From JALHMQ01 sp037441125 (GTDB lineage Bacteria > Pseudomonadota > Gammaproteobacteria > Burkholderiales > Burkholderiaceae_F), in NCBI GenBank assembly GCA_037441125.1, contig JBBIST010000002.1:38692-102691 (forward strand): a stretch of DNA of 64,000 bases, in the 5' to 3' direction. The notes beneath the pieces are model-generated. The model made no database searches and was not told the DNA's origin. It saw only the letters and a list, made by a program, of their open reading frames with translations. The translations under genes were made by a program, and so were the position numbers. Shown piece by piece: positions 41,001 to 48,526 of the stretch (the first letter of the stretch is position 1; every line of letters starts with the position of its first letter).

Positions 41001-42034
41001 CCCTGAAGCTGCGCGACCGCTCGGGCGTAGTTCAGGTGCAGGCGGTGCGCATGCCGGTGCTGCAGCGGCCCGACCGCTGGGCGGTCGCCACCGGCGGCGC
41101 CAACATCGTCTTCGATCCGCGCCAGGTTCAACTCAACGGCGCGCTGGTCGCCAACGCCGGCTTCGTCGACTTCTCGCGCCCCGACCTGCCGACGCTCTCA
41201 GCCGACGTGCGCGTGCTGCGTGCGACCGAGCCGCCGGTCGCGCGCGAGGAGGCGCCACTGGGCATCAACTTCGACCTCGGCATCGACCTCGGCGAGGCGT
41301 TCTATCTGCGCGGCGCCGGCCTCGAAACGCGCGTCGAGGGGCAGTTGCGGCTGCGCGCGCAGGGCCGCGGCGCGATCCACGCCACCGGCGCCCTGGAAGC
41401 GCGCGAGGGGACCTACGAAGGCTTCGGGCAGCGGCTGGCGATCGAGCGCGGTCGTGTCAACTTCCACGGACCGCTGGAGAACCCGGGACTGGACGTGCTC
41501 GCACTACGGCGTGGACTGCCGGTCGAGGTCGGCGTGGCCGTTACCCGCACCGCCGCCGATCCGCTGGTGCGGCTGCACTCGGCCGAGCCGATGACCGAGC
41601 AGGAGATGCTCACCTGGCTCGTGCTCGGGCGGCCGCCGGCGGCCACCGAGGCGGGCGCCGACCGCCTCGCGCTCGCCACCGCAGCCGCCGGCCTGCTGGC
41701 CGGCACCGGCGAAGGCTACGGCACGCAGTTCGCGCGCCGCATCGGCATCGACGAACTGACCCTGCGCACCGGCGAGATCGTCGGCGGCGCCACGCTGCTG
41801 CCGCGCGCCACCGTCGCCGGAGTGACTCGGGCCACTCCGGCCACGCCGGCGGGCGAGATCGTCACCATCGGCAAGCGCCTGACGGAAGACCTCACGCTCA
41901 GCTTCGAGCGGGCGGCCTCGGGGACCGAGACGCTGGTGCAGATCATCTATCGCGTCAGCGACCGCGTCTCGCTGGTGGCGCGCGCCGGAACCGAGAACGC
42001 GTTCAACCTGGTCTACTCGATCGCTTTTGACTGA
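38009..42034 (+). CDS. tamB: Translocation and assembly module protein TamB
   Basis: 1341 residues. A single N-terminal anchor (ALAVMLALVALMAALVAGAA) fixes it to the inner membrane; the rest is a long beta-helical groove across the periplasm, and the last about 330 residues are the TamB/DUF490 domain (DFSRPDLPTLSADVRVLR, VTRTAADPLVRLHSAEPMTE, MLTWLVLGRPP). TamB-type proteins carry phospholipids to the outer membrane and help TamA. The 15-bp gap to tamA shows one operon. ATG at 38009 is preferred over a TTG two codons earlier. Confidence 0.95.
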   Translation: MHDTVPPAPPPPKPRRWRALAVMLALVALMAALVAGAAAWIWRTTDGLAFVIAATDRLLPGRLHARNLSGSLAHGFAADELVYEDATVSVRITGLRAALDELRAGRSLAALSVGFSELLADRLAVRVRPPAVPPVAPPQSIALPFALRAERLAVGEFELHTGDDGARPLRLRQIAARVEAAKHGYAATGGLALGWQEAPLRAQFDATLGGATPFVLAGRGTLAGSVGAQPLQAAVKASGSLVDLRLQAEVVRAPSGAAPAAVEPRGTLVARIAAFEAIALRQLAADFEDIDPAAWIAGAPQALLSVQAQLQPRPGVPFTLEGPIAVRNRADGPIDRGRVPLRAGTARIALSAESLRLSDISAELARGHASGSFDFAFARADAWRARTQFRAVDPSALHSRLQRFSLDGQAEFAKEAAELVVRGQLRNRAATPLRANVELRASAQRVRIDSARLDLGRGQASFSGEVQLTAARALRLDGSVTDLDPSLLVAGLDGRLTGRFGVAGALAPQPAGTATFRIDDSRLLGRPLAGHGSATLAENRLDLDAQLAIRSATLSARGTLGAGGTLALALVAPQLGELGLPVSGRLVASATLAGELSAPSIDAQLDAAALSLGEHRIGTVQAVASYAGAADGRMTLLATAAGHRFRAMPALSLQSAVLRVEGRPSEHRIELRASNEELQPLELDFAGGWRVHETGAPASWRGELRHALAGSPFDLRLLQPAPLRTDLARWSLGPVELAAAGSRIEQLRVDVDDAYFSSSGRFSGLQPGALRGNGARIRPLAGGAPEHAPTTLRGHWQVRLGAQADGQLLVERSDGDIVAGTQAMGLTDLRLSAQLRANRLQAEARFAGTVAGRAQAQLAAEVERGDNGWRLAQQRPIAATAEVDMPSIAWINSLLTQAVRANVRIGGALRGHLRVLGTPAAPQADGRFEGEALRIAWIEQAIRLEGGRLLARVDGDRLLIDELRFPGPITVAPADRRPMRALARDAPAEPGFVAMTGALKLRDRSGVVQVQAVRMPVLQRPDRWAVATGGANIVFDPRQVQLNGALVANAGFVDFSRPDLPTLSADVRVLRATEPPVAREEAPLGINFDLGIDLGEAFYLRGAGLETRVEGQLRLRAQGRGAIHATGALEAREGTYEGFGQRLAIERGRVNFHGPLENPGLDVLALRRGLPVEVGVAVTRTAADPLVRLHSAEPMTEQEMLTWLVLGRPPAATEAGADRLALATAAAGLLAGTGEGYGTQFARRIGIDELTLRTGEIVGGATLLPRATVAGVTRATPATPAGEIVTIGKRLTEDLTLSFERAASGTETLVQIIYRVSDRVSLVARAGTENAFNLVYSIAFD

Positions 42035-42060
42035 GAAGAGTCCGGGACGCCGTCGCGAGC

Positions 42061-43317
42061 ATGAGCAACCGTGCCCACAACCACGTCACCGATCTTCGCG
42101 GCCTCGGCCGCATGGCCATCGATGCGACCACCGGCCTCACCGATCTGGTCGAGGCGCTGCAGTCGCGCATCGCGCGCACGCCCGCCGCACTCGGCGGTCC
42201 GCTGATCGAGGGCGCGGTCCACGGCATCTCCGGGCTCGTCTATCGCAGCATTCGGGGCGTGACCCGCGTGGTGGGCGGTGGCATTGACGCGGTCCTCGAA
42301 CAGCTGAGCCCGCTGCTCGGTCAGATGGAGTCTCCACCGGCACGCGAAGCCTTGGTCGCCGCGCTCAACGGTGTGCTCGGCGACTACCTGGCCGAAACGC
42401 GCAACCCGCTAGCCATCGAGATGAGCCTGCGCCGCGGCGGCAGGTCGCTGGTCCTGAGCCGTTCGGCGCTGGCCGCAGAGCTGGGTCCAGCGCCGGCACG
42501 CCTGCTGGTCCTGGTCCACGGCCTGTGCCTGAGCGATCTGCAATGGCGCCGTGACGGTCATGACCACGGCACGGCGCTGGCGCGCGACCTCGGTGGTGCG
42601 GCCGTGTACCTGCACTACAACAGCGGCCTGCATGTGTCGGTCAACGGCCGTGCCTTCGCCGACCACCTGGAGGCTCTGGCTAAGGCGTGGCCCGGTGACT
42701 ACGACCTGTTGGCGCACAGCATGGGCGGACTGGTGGCGCGCAGCGCACTTCACTATGGCGTGGCGTCGGGGCACGCCTGGCCGAAGCGGCTGCGCAAACT
42801 CGTGTTCCTGGGCACGCCGCATCACGGTGCGCCGCTCGAACGCGGCGGCCATTGGATCGAAACGCTACTGAGCGTGTCCGGTTACTCGGCGCCGTTCGTG
42901 CGCCTCGGGCGCGTGCGCAGCGCCGGCATCACCGACCTGCGCCATGGCTGTCTGCTCGACGAGGACTGGATGGGGCGCAGTCGCTTCGCCCACGGCCTCG
43001 ATGCGCGCACGCCGGTGCCGCTGCCCGACGGGGTGGCCAGCTATGCGATTGCCGCGCACCTGGGCAAGCACAGTGACGATCTCAAGGAACACCTGCTCGG
43101 TGACGGCCTGGTGCCGATTGCAAGCGCGCTTGGCCATCATGTCGATCCACGACTGGCGTTGGGAATTCCTGAGGAGCGCTCGTGGATCGCCCACCAGACC
43201 GGTCACCTGGACCTGCTGTGCAAGCCGGCCGTCTACGCGCAGCTACGCGCGTGGCTGGCGAACCGAAACCCGCAAGGTGATGCCGGCGCCGCCCGAACAC
43301 GCACGCGAGGCAATTGA
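42061..43317 (+). CDS. Alpha/beta hydrolase with lipase-type active site (PGAP1-like)
   Basis: 418 residues. The N-terminal 145 residues are helical and unlike known catalytic domains. The hydrolase core follows: oxyanion HG at 153-154 (VLVHGLCLSDLQW), the nucleophile elbow AHSMGG with S220, then FLGTPHHGAPLERGG. A late Asp-His pair is plausible (GDGLVPIASAL, AHQTGHLDLL). The core resembles the PGAP1-like and triacylglycerol-lipase group, so ester hydrolysis of a lipid or polymer is likely. No signal peptide: cytoplasmic. 26 bp after tamB on the same strand, perhaps cotranscribed. Confidence 0.85.
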   Translation: MSNRAHNHVTDLRGLGRMAIDATTGLTDLVEALQSRIARTPAALGGPLIEGAVHGISGLVYRSIRGVTRVVGGGIDAVLEQLSPLLGQMESPPAREALVAALNGVLGDYLAETRNPLAIEMSLRRGGRSLVLSRSALAAELGPAPARLLVLVHGLCLSDLQWRRDGHDHGTALARDLGGAAVYLHYNSGLHVSVNGRAFADHLEALAKAWPGDYDLLAHSMGGLVARSALHYGVASGHAWPKRLRKLVFLGTPHHGAPLERGGHWIETLLSVSGYSAPFVRLGRVRSAGITDLRHGCLLDEDWMGRSRFAHGLDARTPVPLPDGVASYAIAAHLGKHSDDLKEHLLGDGLVPIASALGHHVDPRLALGIPEERSWIAHQTGHLDLLCKPAVYAQLRAWLANRNPQGDAGAARTRTRGN

Positions 43318-43663
43318 CCATCGTCGGTCAGGCAGCCCGAAGCTGTGCTGCGCCTGACCCAGCGACAGGCTCACCCGGGCCGTGCCTTCGACGCGCGTCG
43401 CAACCAAAATCCGCGCGAGGCTGCCGTCGGGGACGCCGTGGTTGCTGAGGGCCCGGGGGCACGCCGCCTGAGCCAGGCAAAGCAACGCGTCGATGCCCAG
43501 CGGGCGCGGCATTCGAGACAGCGTCCAGCAGCGGGGCGGTTGCCGGCCTTGATGGCGGTACGGCCGCTCGCATGGCGGACGTGCAGTTCGCTGCTCGGCC
43601 GAAATTCAGCCTCTACGCTGGTTTTCTACGGCCAGTTGCACGGAGCCGCAGCTGGCAACCAGG
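43318..43663. other. Non-coding or decayed stretch before the patatin remnant
   Basis: 346 bp without an intact gene. On the minus strand one frame around 43350-43512 looks protein-like (ACPRALSNHGVPDGSLARIL, ATRVEGTARVSLSLGQAQ) but ends inside the hydrolase gene and fits no family I know. It may be another decayed gene, in line with the neighbouring remnants. Confidence 0.35.
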
Positions 43664-44632
43664 TCAATCGCCCGTCAAGGATGGCACCGCTTCGGAGAGC
43701 GAGCCGCACCCTAGCCGACCGATAGCGTCGAGCTGCCTCGGGATTTGGCCTTCGACTGCTTTGCCAGCGAGGCTTGCCTGCAGTGCCTGAGACTGCGGCG
43801 AGCACCGCAACGCAGCTCGGCCGGCCTCTATCAAAAGGTCCACCTGATCAGGGCCGATGCTGAAGGCGGTTGGAACGCCGAGGGCATCGCGACGTGCACT
43901 GGAATCGGGGATGTCGTGCAGGCTGACGCTGATGACGTGAAGCTCCGCGTCGACGGCGAAAGGGCTGTCATGTCGGCCACGGATCGCCTCGATCTCGCTG
44001 CGCCAGCGGCGCACATCGTCGCTCATCATCGCCAGCGTGGTCTGAGTCAGGCGCGATCCAGCGCCGAACAGCAGCGTCTCAACGACCTGGCGGACGGTCG
44101 GCACGCGGTCGCTCTGATCGATCCGCTCACCCAAATCGCGTTCCGAGTTGACCGCGACCAGAACGACCTTGCGGATGGAACCCGGCTCGGCGGCGCCAAA
44201 CGCCGAGGCGAGCGAGCCGATGGCGACGATGCGATCGAGCACCGCGCGCACGCCCAGATTGTCGACCAGGCCGCCGTCGACCAGATGGATGTAGGGTCTC
44301 GCCTGCACGTCCTGGTAGCTGGCCGCTGCCGCGCGCACCATGCGCGTTCGGAAGCTGTCGTCGCCCGCTGCGGTCGGCGCGGAAACCTGCGGCGGCCCAC
44401 ACTGGCCGGCGTGGTTGCGCAGGGTCATCGGCGTCAGCAGCAAGGGCACGGCCGAGGACGACGCCACCGCGAATGACAGCGGCACCTTGGTCAGGTCGCC
44501 GCAGATCAGCGCGAACTGCTCAGGTGTGAACTCGAACGGTGCCCCGGTGGTGAGGTCGGTCGCCGCAACCAGCAGGTCAGGCCCCCGTGCGCGCGCCGCG
44601 AGATCGGCGAAGGTGAAACAGTGGTACCCCAT
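43664..44632 (-). pseudogene. Patatin-like phospholipase, N-terminal half missing
   Basis: The frame from 44632 (MGYHCFTFADLAARARGPD) reads through the middle and C-terminal part of a patatin-like protein: ATDLTTGAPFEFTPEQFALI, ASSSAVPLLLTPMTLRNHAG, and the catalytic-Asp motif VDGGLVDNLGVRA. The oxyanion loop GGGxxG and the GxSxG nucleophile, which should lie upstream, are absent. Directly upstream in another frame is an unrelated ATPase remnant, so a deletion fused two genes. The protein could not be catalytic. The C terminus continues into a short poorly conserved tail. Confidence 0.75.
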
Positions 44633-44882
44633 CCGTGCGTCCGTGCAGACCTCGCGCGAATGACTCGTCACCAGCCAAAGACGGCGCGCGCTGTGCCACG
44701 TAAGCGGCGACATCGGCCTCCGAGAACGGGTCAAGAACAAGCTCCGCGCACAGTGCGTGCAGCCGAAGCTCGTGCCGCACCGGATTCAGCGGATGATCAT
44801 GGACGACGACCTCAGCGAGGCGGAAACTGGCGAGCCACATCAGGCGGGCACTGTCGGCACTGCTGTTCCTGTATCGCGCGGC
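44616..44882 (-). pseudogene. Fragment of an AAA-type ATPase regulator (adenylate-cyclase/LuxR-like ATPase domain)
   Basis: A roughly 88-codon fragment in one frame reads FRLAEVVVHDHPLNPVRHEL, CAELVLDPFSEADVAAYVAQ and FARGLHGRTDGVPLF. This is the characteristic stretch after Walker B in large regulator ATPases (typical YRP-EVIVR-HPL, LH-CEEL, LSE-AVA-YLAARF, RTDGNPLF). The homology stops at about 44616 exactly where the patatin frame begins, and upstream of about 44882 it fades. Walker A and the regulatory domains are gone. Confidence 0.65.
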
Positions 44883-45052
44883 GCTGAAGAAGGCGCTGCC
44901 TTGGCTGGAGCAGATCGAGCGTCCGCGGCCGATCTGCGCGCGCAGTTGGCCGCTTCGCGCGTGATCTGGCCGCGCGATCGCGCCGATAGTCGCCCGGGCG
45001 TTGAAATGCCCGACGCGCTGGCACGCAAGTATCCGTGCGCCCGCGCCTTCGT

Positions 45053-45655
45053 TCATCGCTGATCCGCCCTGGTGGCGCGCTGCGCTAGCCACCATCTCCG
45101 CTGCGCTGCACGTCGCATAGCCGGCAGCATCAACAGACGGATCGCGACGATGCCGAAGCGCGCCCAGCGCCAGTAGTGACGGAATTTCGCGCGCGCTGAT
45201 GCGTCGGTCGCCACCACGCGCGTTTCATGCGCGAAGCGCGTGGTCGCCGGGCTCAGGGGCTCCGCCTCGAGCGTCCAGGCGATCTTCACTTGATTGGGCT
45301 CGGCATAGGAGGCGAAGCGCTCCGGCGCGATCGGCGTGAACGTCACGTCGGCCAGCCACGGCTGACAGGTCGCGCCACAGACGATCACCCGGCCCGGCGT
45401 TTCCGCGAGCAGGCCCCAGCCGAGCGAGCGCGTCTCCGCCACGATCCCCTGCGGCTTGCGCGGCGCGGAGGGTGTCGCCCGCATGAACCTCTCCCGCAGC
45501 CAGAAGATCGCCTGGACGAGAGGCAACGACTGCAAGTCGAAGTCGACTGCGGTTTGCATCACCAGATCGGCTGGCGCCGCGATGACTATTTCGAAGCGCT
45601 CCCGGACGTCGGGCTGTGAGATGAAGCGATCGAGGGGCGCGGGAGCGGTGTTCAT
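45053..45655 (-). CDS. SRPBCC-like conserved hypothetical protein
   Basis: 200 residues. The N-terminal part FEIVIAAPADLVMQTAVDFD followed by alternating strands (GWGLLAETPGRVIVCGATCQ, PWLADVTFTPI, VKIAWTLEAEPL, TRFAHETRVVATDASARAKF) suits the START/polyketide-cyclase fold that binds a hydrophobic ligand. I recognise it as a conserved family of unknown function found in several bacterial phyla. The basic C-terminal tail (RRAAQRRWWLAQRATRADQ) may contact membrane or nucleic acid. It is downstream of the GH100-like gene on the same strand (142-bp gap). Confidence 0.7.
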   Translation of the reverse strand: MNTAPAPLDRFISQPDVRERFEIVIAAPADLVMQTAVDFDLQSLPLVQAIFWLRERFMRATPSAPRKPQGIVAETRSLGWGLLAETPGRVIVCGATCQPWLADVTFTPIAPERFASYAEPNQVKIAWTLEAEPLSPATTRFAHETRVVATDASARAKFRHYWRWARFGIVAIRLLMLPAMRRAAQRRWWLAQRATRADQR

Positions 45656-45797
45656 GGTTCGCGCAAGACGCCGGGAGCTCGCCGACGCTCGCTTCGATTC
45701 TCAGCGCGCGCGCCGAATCGTGACACCGGCAATCCGAGGAAGAACCGCGCGCGCGATACGGGGCGCTGTACGGTCGAACAGACCGATCCCGTCGCCG

Positions 45798-47042
45798 TCA
45801 CAGCGCACACCTCCCCTGCTCGACCGCCTGCCGCGCGAGCATGAACGCCGCCGCGTTCCAGCTTTGTCCGGCCATTCCCATCGGCTTGAGCGTCCGGCCG
45901 TGGAACCATTCGGTGAAGCGCCAGCCGTCGAGGCTGTTAGCGTGCGCGAGCTTCGCCAGCTCGGCACGCGCGAGATCGTTTAGTCCCAGCCGCGCCAGCA
46001 CGATCGTCCAAAAGCCGCCGACAAACGGCCAGACGCCGCCGTTGTGATACTGGTGCGGGTGGTTCTGCTGGTGGCGCGCCATGTAAGCGCGCCAGTGCGC
46101 GTGCTCCGCGTCGATCGGCTCGGTGACCACACGGATCGGATACGGGTCGGACACCTTCGCGGCGAGCAGCGCCTGCACGATCTCGTGCGCGCGCGCATCG
46201 CCGGCCAGCCCGCACAGGATCGCGAGCACGTTGCCGAAGACGTCGCCCTCGTCGCCGGCGAAAGACAGGTTGACGAAGCTCAGGTACAGCCCACGCGAGA
46301 ACTTGCCGCGCCGGGCGTAATGGCGCAGCAGCCGCGCGCGCCGGTATTCGGGCAGGTCGTGGCGGAACGGATGGAACAGGTGGTTGAAGTGATGGTGCGT
46401 CTCTTCCCGGTGCGGCAGGTCGAACAGCGCCTTCACGCGGTACCACAGCGCGTTCGTGTACAGCACGAAGCCGGAGCGCGGCATGATGTCGGCCCAGTCG
46501 CTCGCCTCGTTTTGCTGCAGCAGGAAGAAGCGCTGGTGCTCCTGCGCGGCGAGCCACTGCAGCGCGCGCTCGACCTTGCCCTGCCAGCGCTCGCGCGCGA
46601 CCGCGCCGCTGCGGCGCAGGCGATCGACCGCGATCAGCCACCACAGCGTCGCGTCGATGCAGCCCAGGTACCAGAAGTCCGCGTCCCTGCCTTCCGGGTC
46701 GACGTACTTCGGCATCTGGCCGTTGCCCGCCTGCGCCTGTGCCAGCGCGTCGAGGCTGGCGATCGCGCCCGCTTCGAGCGCCGCCACGCCGCTGCCCGCC
46801 ATCGCCAGCACGCACACGCCGGCGTCGCGGGCGAAGATGCGCGTGTAGGAGCGCTTCTCCGCTGCTGCGCTGCGCCGCGCGGCGAGGATCCCCTGCGGCG
46901 TCAGGTTGGATTCGAGCAGACGCAGCGCTTCGCGCGTGCAGGCTTCGATCGGGTCGGCGATCCGCGCGCGTTCAGCCGGGCTTGTAGCCGAAGCTGCGCA
47001 GTAGCTGCTTGCGCAAGGCGATGTCGGACTCGGACTCGACAC
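45798..47042 (-). CDS. GH100-like alkaline/neutral invertase family glycosidase
   Basis: 414 residues. The (alpha/alpha)6-barrel features of GH100 and debranching-type enzymes are clear: KRSYTRIFARDAGVCVLAMA, GNGQMPKYVDPEGRDADFWY, CIDATLWWLIAV, QQNEASDWADIMPRSGFVLY, HQYHNGGVWPFVGGFW and EWFHGRTLKPMGMAGQSW. Asp in SDWAD and Glu in FTEWFHG are candidate catalytic acids. GH100 enzymes split sucrose; bacterial relatives are also annotated as glycogen-debranching proteins. No sucrose synthesis genes are in the window. The start GTG at 47042 is uncertain, since the first 30 residues look non-native and overlap a small frame. Confidence 0.75.
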   Translation of the reverse strand: MSSPSPTSPCASSYCAASATSPAERARIADPIEACTREALRLLESNLTPQGILAARRSAAAEKRSYTRIFARDAGVCVLAMAGSGVAALEAGAIASLDALAQAQAGNGQMPKYVDPEGRDADFWYLGCIDATLWWLIAVDRLRRSGAVARERWQGKVERALQWLAAQEHQRFFLLQQNEASDWADIMPRSGFVLYTNALWYRVKALFDLPHREETHHHFNHLFHPFRHDLPEYRRARLLRHYARRGKFSRGLYLSFVNLSFAGDEGDVFGNVLAILCGLAGDARAHEIVQALLAAKVSDPYPIRVVTEPIDAEHAHWRAYMARHQQNHPHQYHNGGVWPFVGGFWTIVLARLGLNDLARAELAKLAHANSLDGWRFTEWFHGRTLKPMGMAGQSWNAAAFMLARQAVEQGRCAL

Positions 47043-47067
47043 CTTTGCTCCCTTCGCCGACGATCAC
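46972..47067 (-). CDS. Possible small ORF overlapping the GH100-like start
   Basis: A frame shifted from the glycosidase encodes VIVGEGSKGVESESDIALRK followed by QLLRSFGYKPG and a TGA. A near-perfect AAGGAGG lies at 47084-47090; its ideal start would be an ATC at 47076, with the GTG at 47067 as alternative. The composition is protein-like, unlike the Arg/Ser-rich shadows. It may be a short leader peptide, a 31- to 34-residue protein, or the true N terminus of the glycosidase with a frameshift. No family recognised. Confidence 0.3.
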   Translation of the reverse strand: MIVGEGSKGVESESDIALRKQLLRSFGYKPG

Positions 47068-47159
47068 GCCGAGGATCGCTGTGCCTCCTTGGCTCGTTCA
47101 GGCGCGAGCATAGGCCAGCGGCGTACGAACCCGCGGTCTCGTCGGCCGCGAGCCGCTTC

Positions 47160-47462
47160 TCAGCGCCGCGCCGGCCGTCTGGCCGCGGCTCGTAGCCGGC
47201 GCGCGGTCGCGGGGTCGAGCGCGAGCGGCCGATAGACCTCGACCCGGTCGCCCGCGCGCAGCAGCGTACCCGGCGCACGCCGGGCGCCGAAGACGCCGAG
47301 GTCGAGCGCATCGGCCCTGAGCTCCGGCGCCAGTTGCAGCAGGCCGCTGGCGAGCACCGCGTCGCGCAGGGTGGCGCCGGGCGGCAGTTCGACCGCGATC
47401 AGGTGCGCCATGGCCGGCGTGCAGTAAGCGACCGTGGCGTTGATCCGCGGCGGGCCGCGCAT
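47160..47462 (-). CDS. rnfH: RnfH/RatB family protein
   Basis: 100 residues from the ATG at 47462. Ubiquitin/ThiS-like small fold: VAVELPPGATLRDAVLASGL-type start (IAVELPPGATLRDAVLASGL), LDLGVFGARRAPGTLLRAGD, RVEVYRPLALDP, then a basic tail. The family (UPF0125) is named for its occasional link with Rnf; its role is unproven. It begins 9 bp after ratA, as in the common ratA-rnfH operon. Confidence 0.92.
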   Translation of the reverse strand: MRGPPRINATVAYCTPAMAHLIAVELPPGATLRDAVLASGLLQLAPELRADALDLGVFGARRAPGTLLRAGDRVEVYRPLALDPATARRLRAAARRPARR

Positions 47463-47470
47463 TGCCGCCC

Positions 47471-47914
47471 CTAGCGCTGCCCGTAGACGCTTTGCGCGCG
47501 GCGGACGAAGGCGTCGACCAGCGAGTTGGCGATCGCCTCGAACACCGGTGCGATCGCGCGCCCGATCACGCCGCTGGCGAACTGGAAGTTCAGCCGCAGG
47601 TGCACCTTGCAGGCGTCGTCGCGCAGCGCGACGAAAGTCCACTCGCCGCCAAGGCGCCGGAACGGACCGTCGACCAGTTCCATGCGGATCGCGCTCGCCT
47701 CCTGGTGCGCGTTGCGGGTCGTGAACCGGCTGCGCACGCCGCGATAGTGGATGTCGACCGACGCGTGCACGGTGCCGTCGTTCTGCGGCCGCACCTGGGC
47801 AGCGGCGCACCACGGCAGGAAGCGCGGATAGCTCTTGACGTCGGCCACCAGGCCGAACATCTGGGCGGCGCTGTAGGGAACGAGCACGGAGCGCTCGACG
47901 CGGTGCATGTGCAA
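47471..47914 (-). CDS. ratA: RatA family START-domain protein (ribosome association toxin / Coq10-like)
   Basis: 147 residues forming one START/Coq10 domain: VERSVLVPYSAAQMFGLVAD, VKSYPRFLPWCAAAQV, RSRFTTRNAHQEASAIRMEL, VDGPFRRLGGEWTFVAL and the C-terminal helix GRAIAPVFEAIANSLVDAFV. In E. coli RatA blocks 70S subunit association; homologues also bind ubiquinone, so a lipid role is possible. Divergent from smpB with an 83-bp gap, the standard proteobacterial layout. Confidence 0.93.
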   Translation of the reverse strand: MHMHRVERSVLVPYSAAQMFGLVADVKSYPRFLPWCAAAQVRPQNDGTVHASVDIHYRGVRSRFTTRNAHQEASAIRMELVDGPFRRLGGEWTFVALRDDACKVHLRLNFQFASGVIGRAIAPVFEAIANSLVDAFVRRAQSVYGQR

Positions 47915-47997
47915 GTACGGCGGGTCACGTCGCGCGCGGCGCGGCCCGCGATGACGAGGTTGTTACGATCGCATTCTAAGGATCCGCGCCGTCGCCC

Positions 47998-48447
47998 ATG
48001 TCGATCGTCCAGAACAAGAAGGCCTTTCACGACTACACGATCGAGGAGCGCTTCGAGGCCGGTCTGGAGCTGCAGGGCTGGGAGGTGAAGTCGATCCGCG
48101 CCGGACAGGTGCATCTGCGCGAGGCCTACGTGATCGTGCGCGGCGCCGAACTGTTCCTGCTCAACGCCCACATCACGCCGCTGGCCACCGCCTCGACCCA
48201 CGTCAGCGCCGAGCCGACGCGCACGCGCAAGCTGCTGCTGCGCGCCGAGGAGATCCGCAAGCTGATCGGCAAGGTCGAGCGCGCCGGCTACTCGCTGGTA
48301 CCGCTGGACCTGCACTTCCTGAAGGGACGGGTCAAGCTCAGTGTCGGCCTGGCACGCGGCAAGCGCCAGTTCGAGAAGCGTGAGGCGCAGGCCGAGAAGG
48401 ACTGGAAGCGCGAGCAAAGCCGGCTGCTCAAGCAGCGGCGACGCTAG
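47998..48447 (+). CDS. smpB: SsrA-binding protein
   Basis: 149 residues from the ATG at 47998. It binds tmRNA and brings it to stalled ribosomes. Signatures: VQNKKAFHDYTIEERFEAGL, LQGWEVKSIRAGQVHLREAY, HITPLATAS and the basic disordered tail GLARGKRQFEKREAQAEKD. Length is normal. No tmRNA gene was found nearby. It converges with livF (79-bp gap). Confidence 0.97.
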   Translation: MSIVQNKKAFHDYTIEERFEAGLELQGWEVKSIRAGQVHLREAYVIVRGAELFLLNAHITPLATASTHVSAEPTRTRKLLLRAEEIRKLIGKVERAGYSLVPLDLHFLKGRVKLSVGLARGKRQFEKREAQAEKDWKREQSRLLKQRRR

Positions 48448-48526
48448 GCGAGCTTCGGCGTCGGGGGCCGCCGGACGCCGCTTCGCTGGGCAAGTGTCGC
48501 GTCGCCGGCGAGGCCGGCGGCGGCGG

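Noticed and set aside
47915..47997. tmRNA (ssrA) next to smpB
   Set aside because: No tRNA-Ala-like end or tag reading frame in this gap or around smpB.
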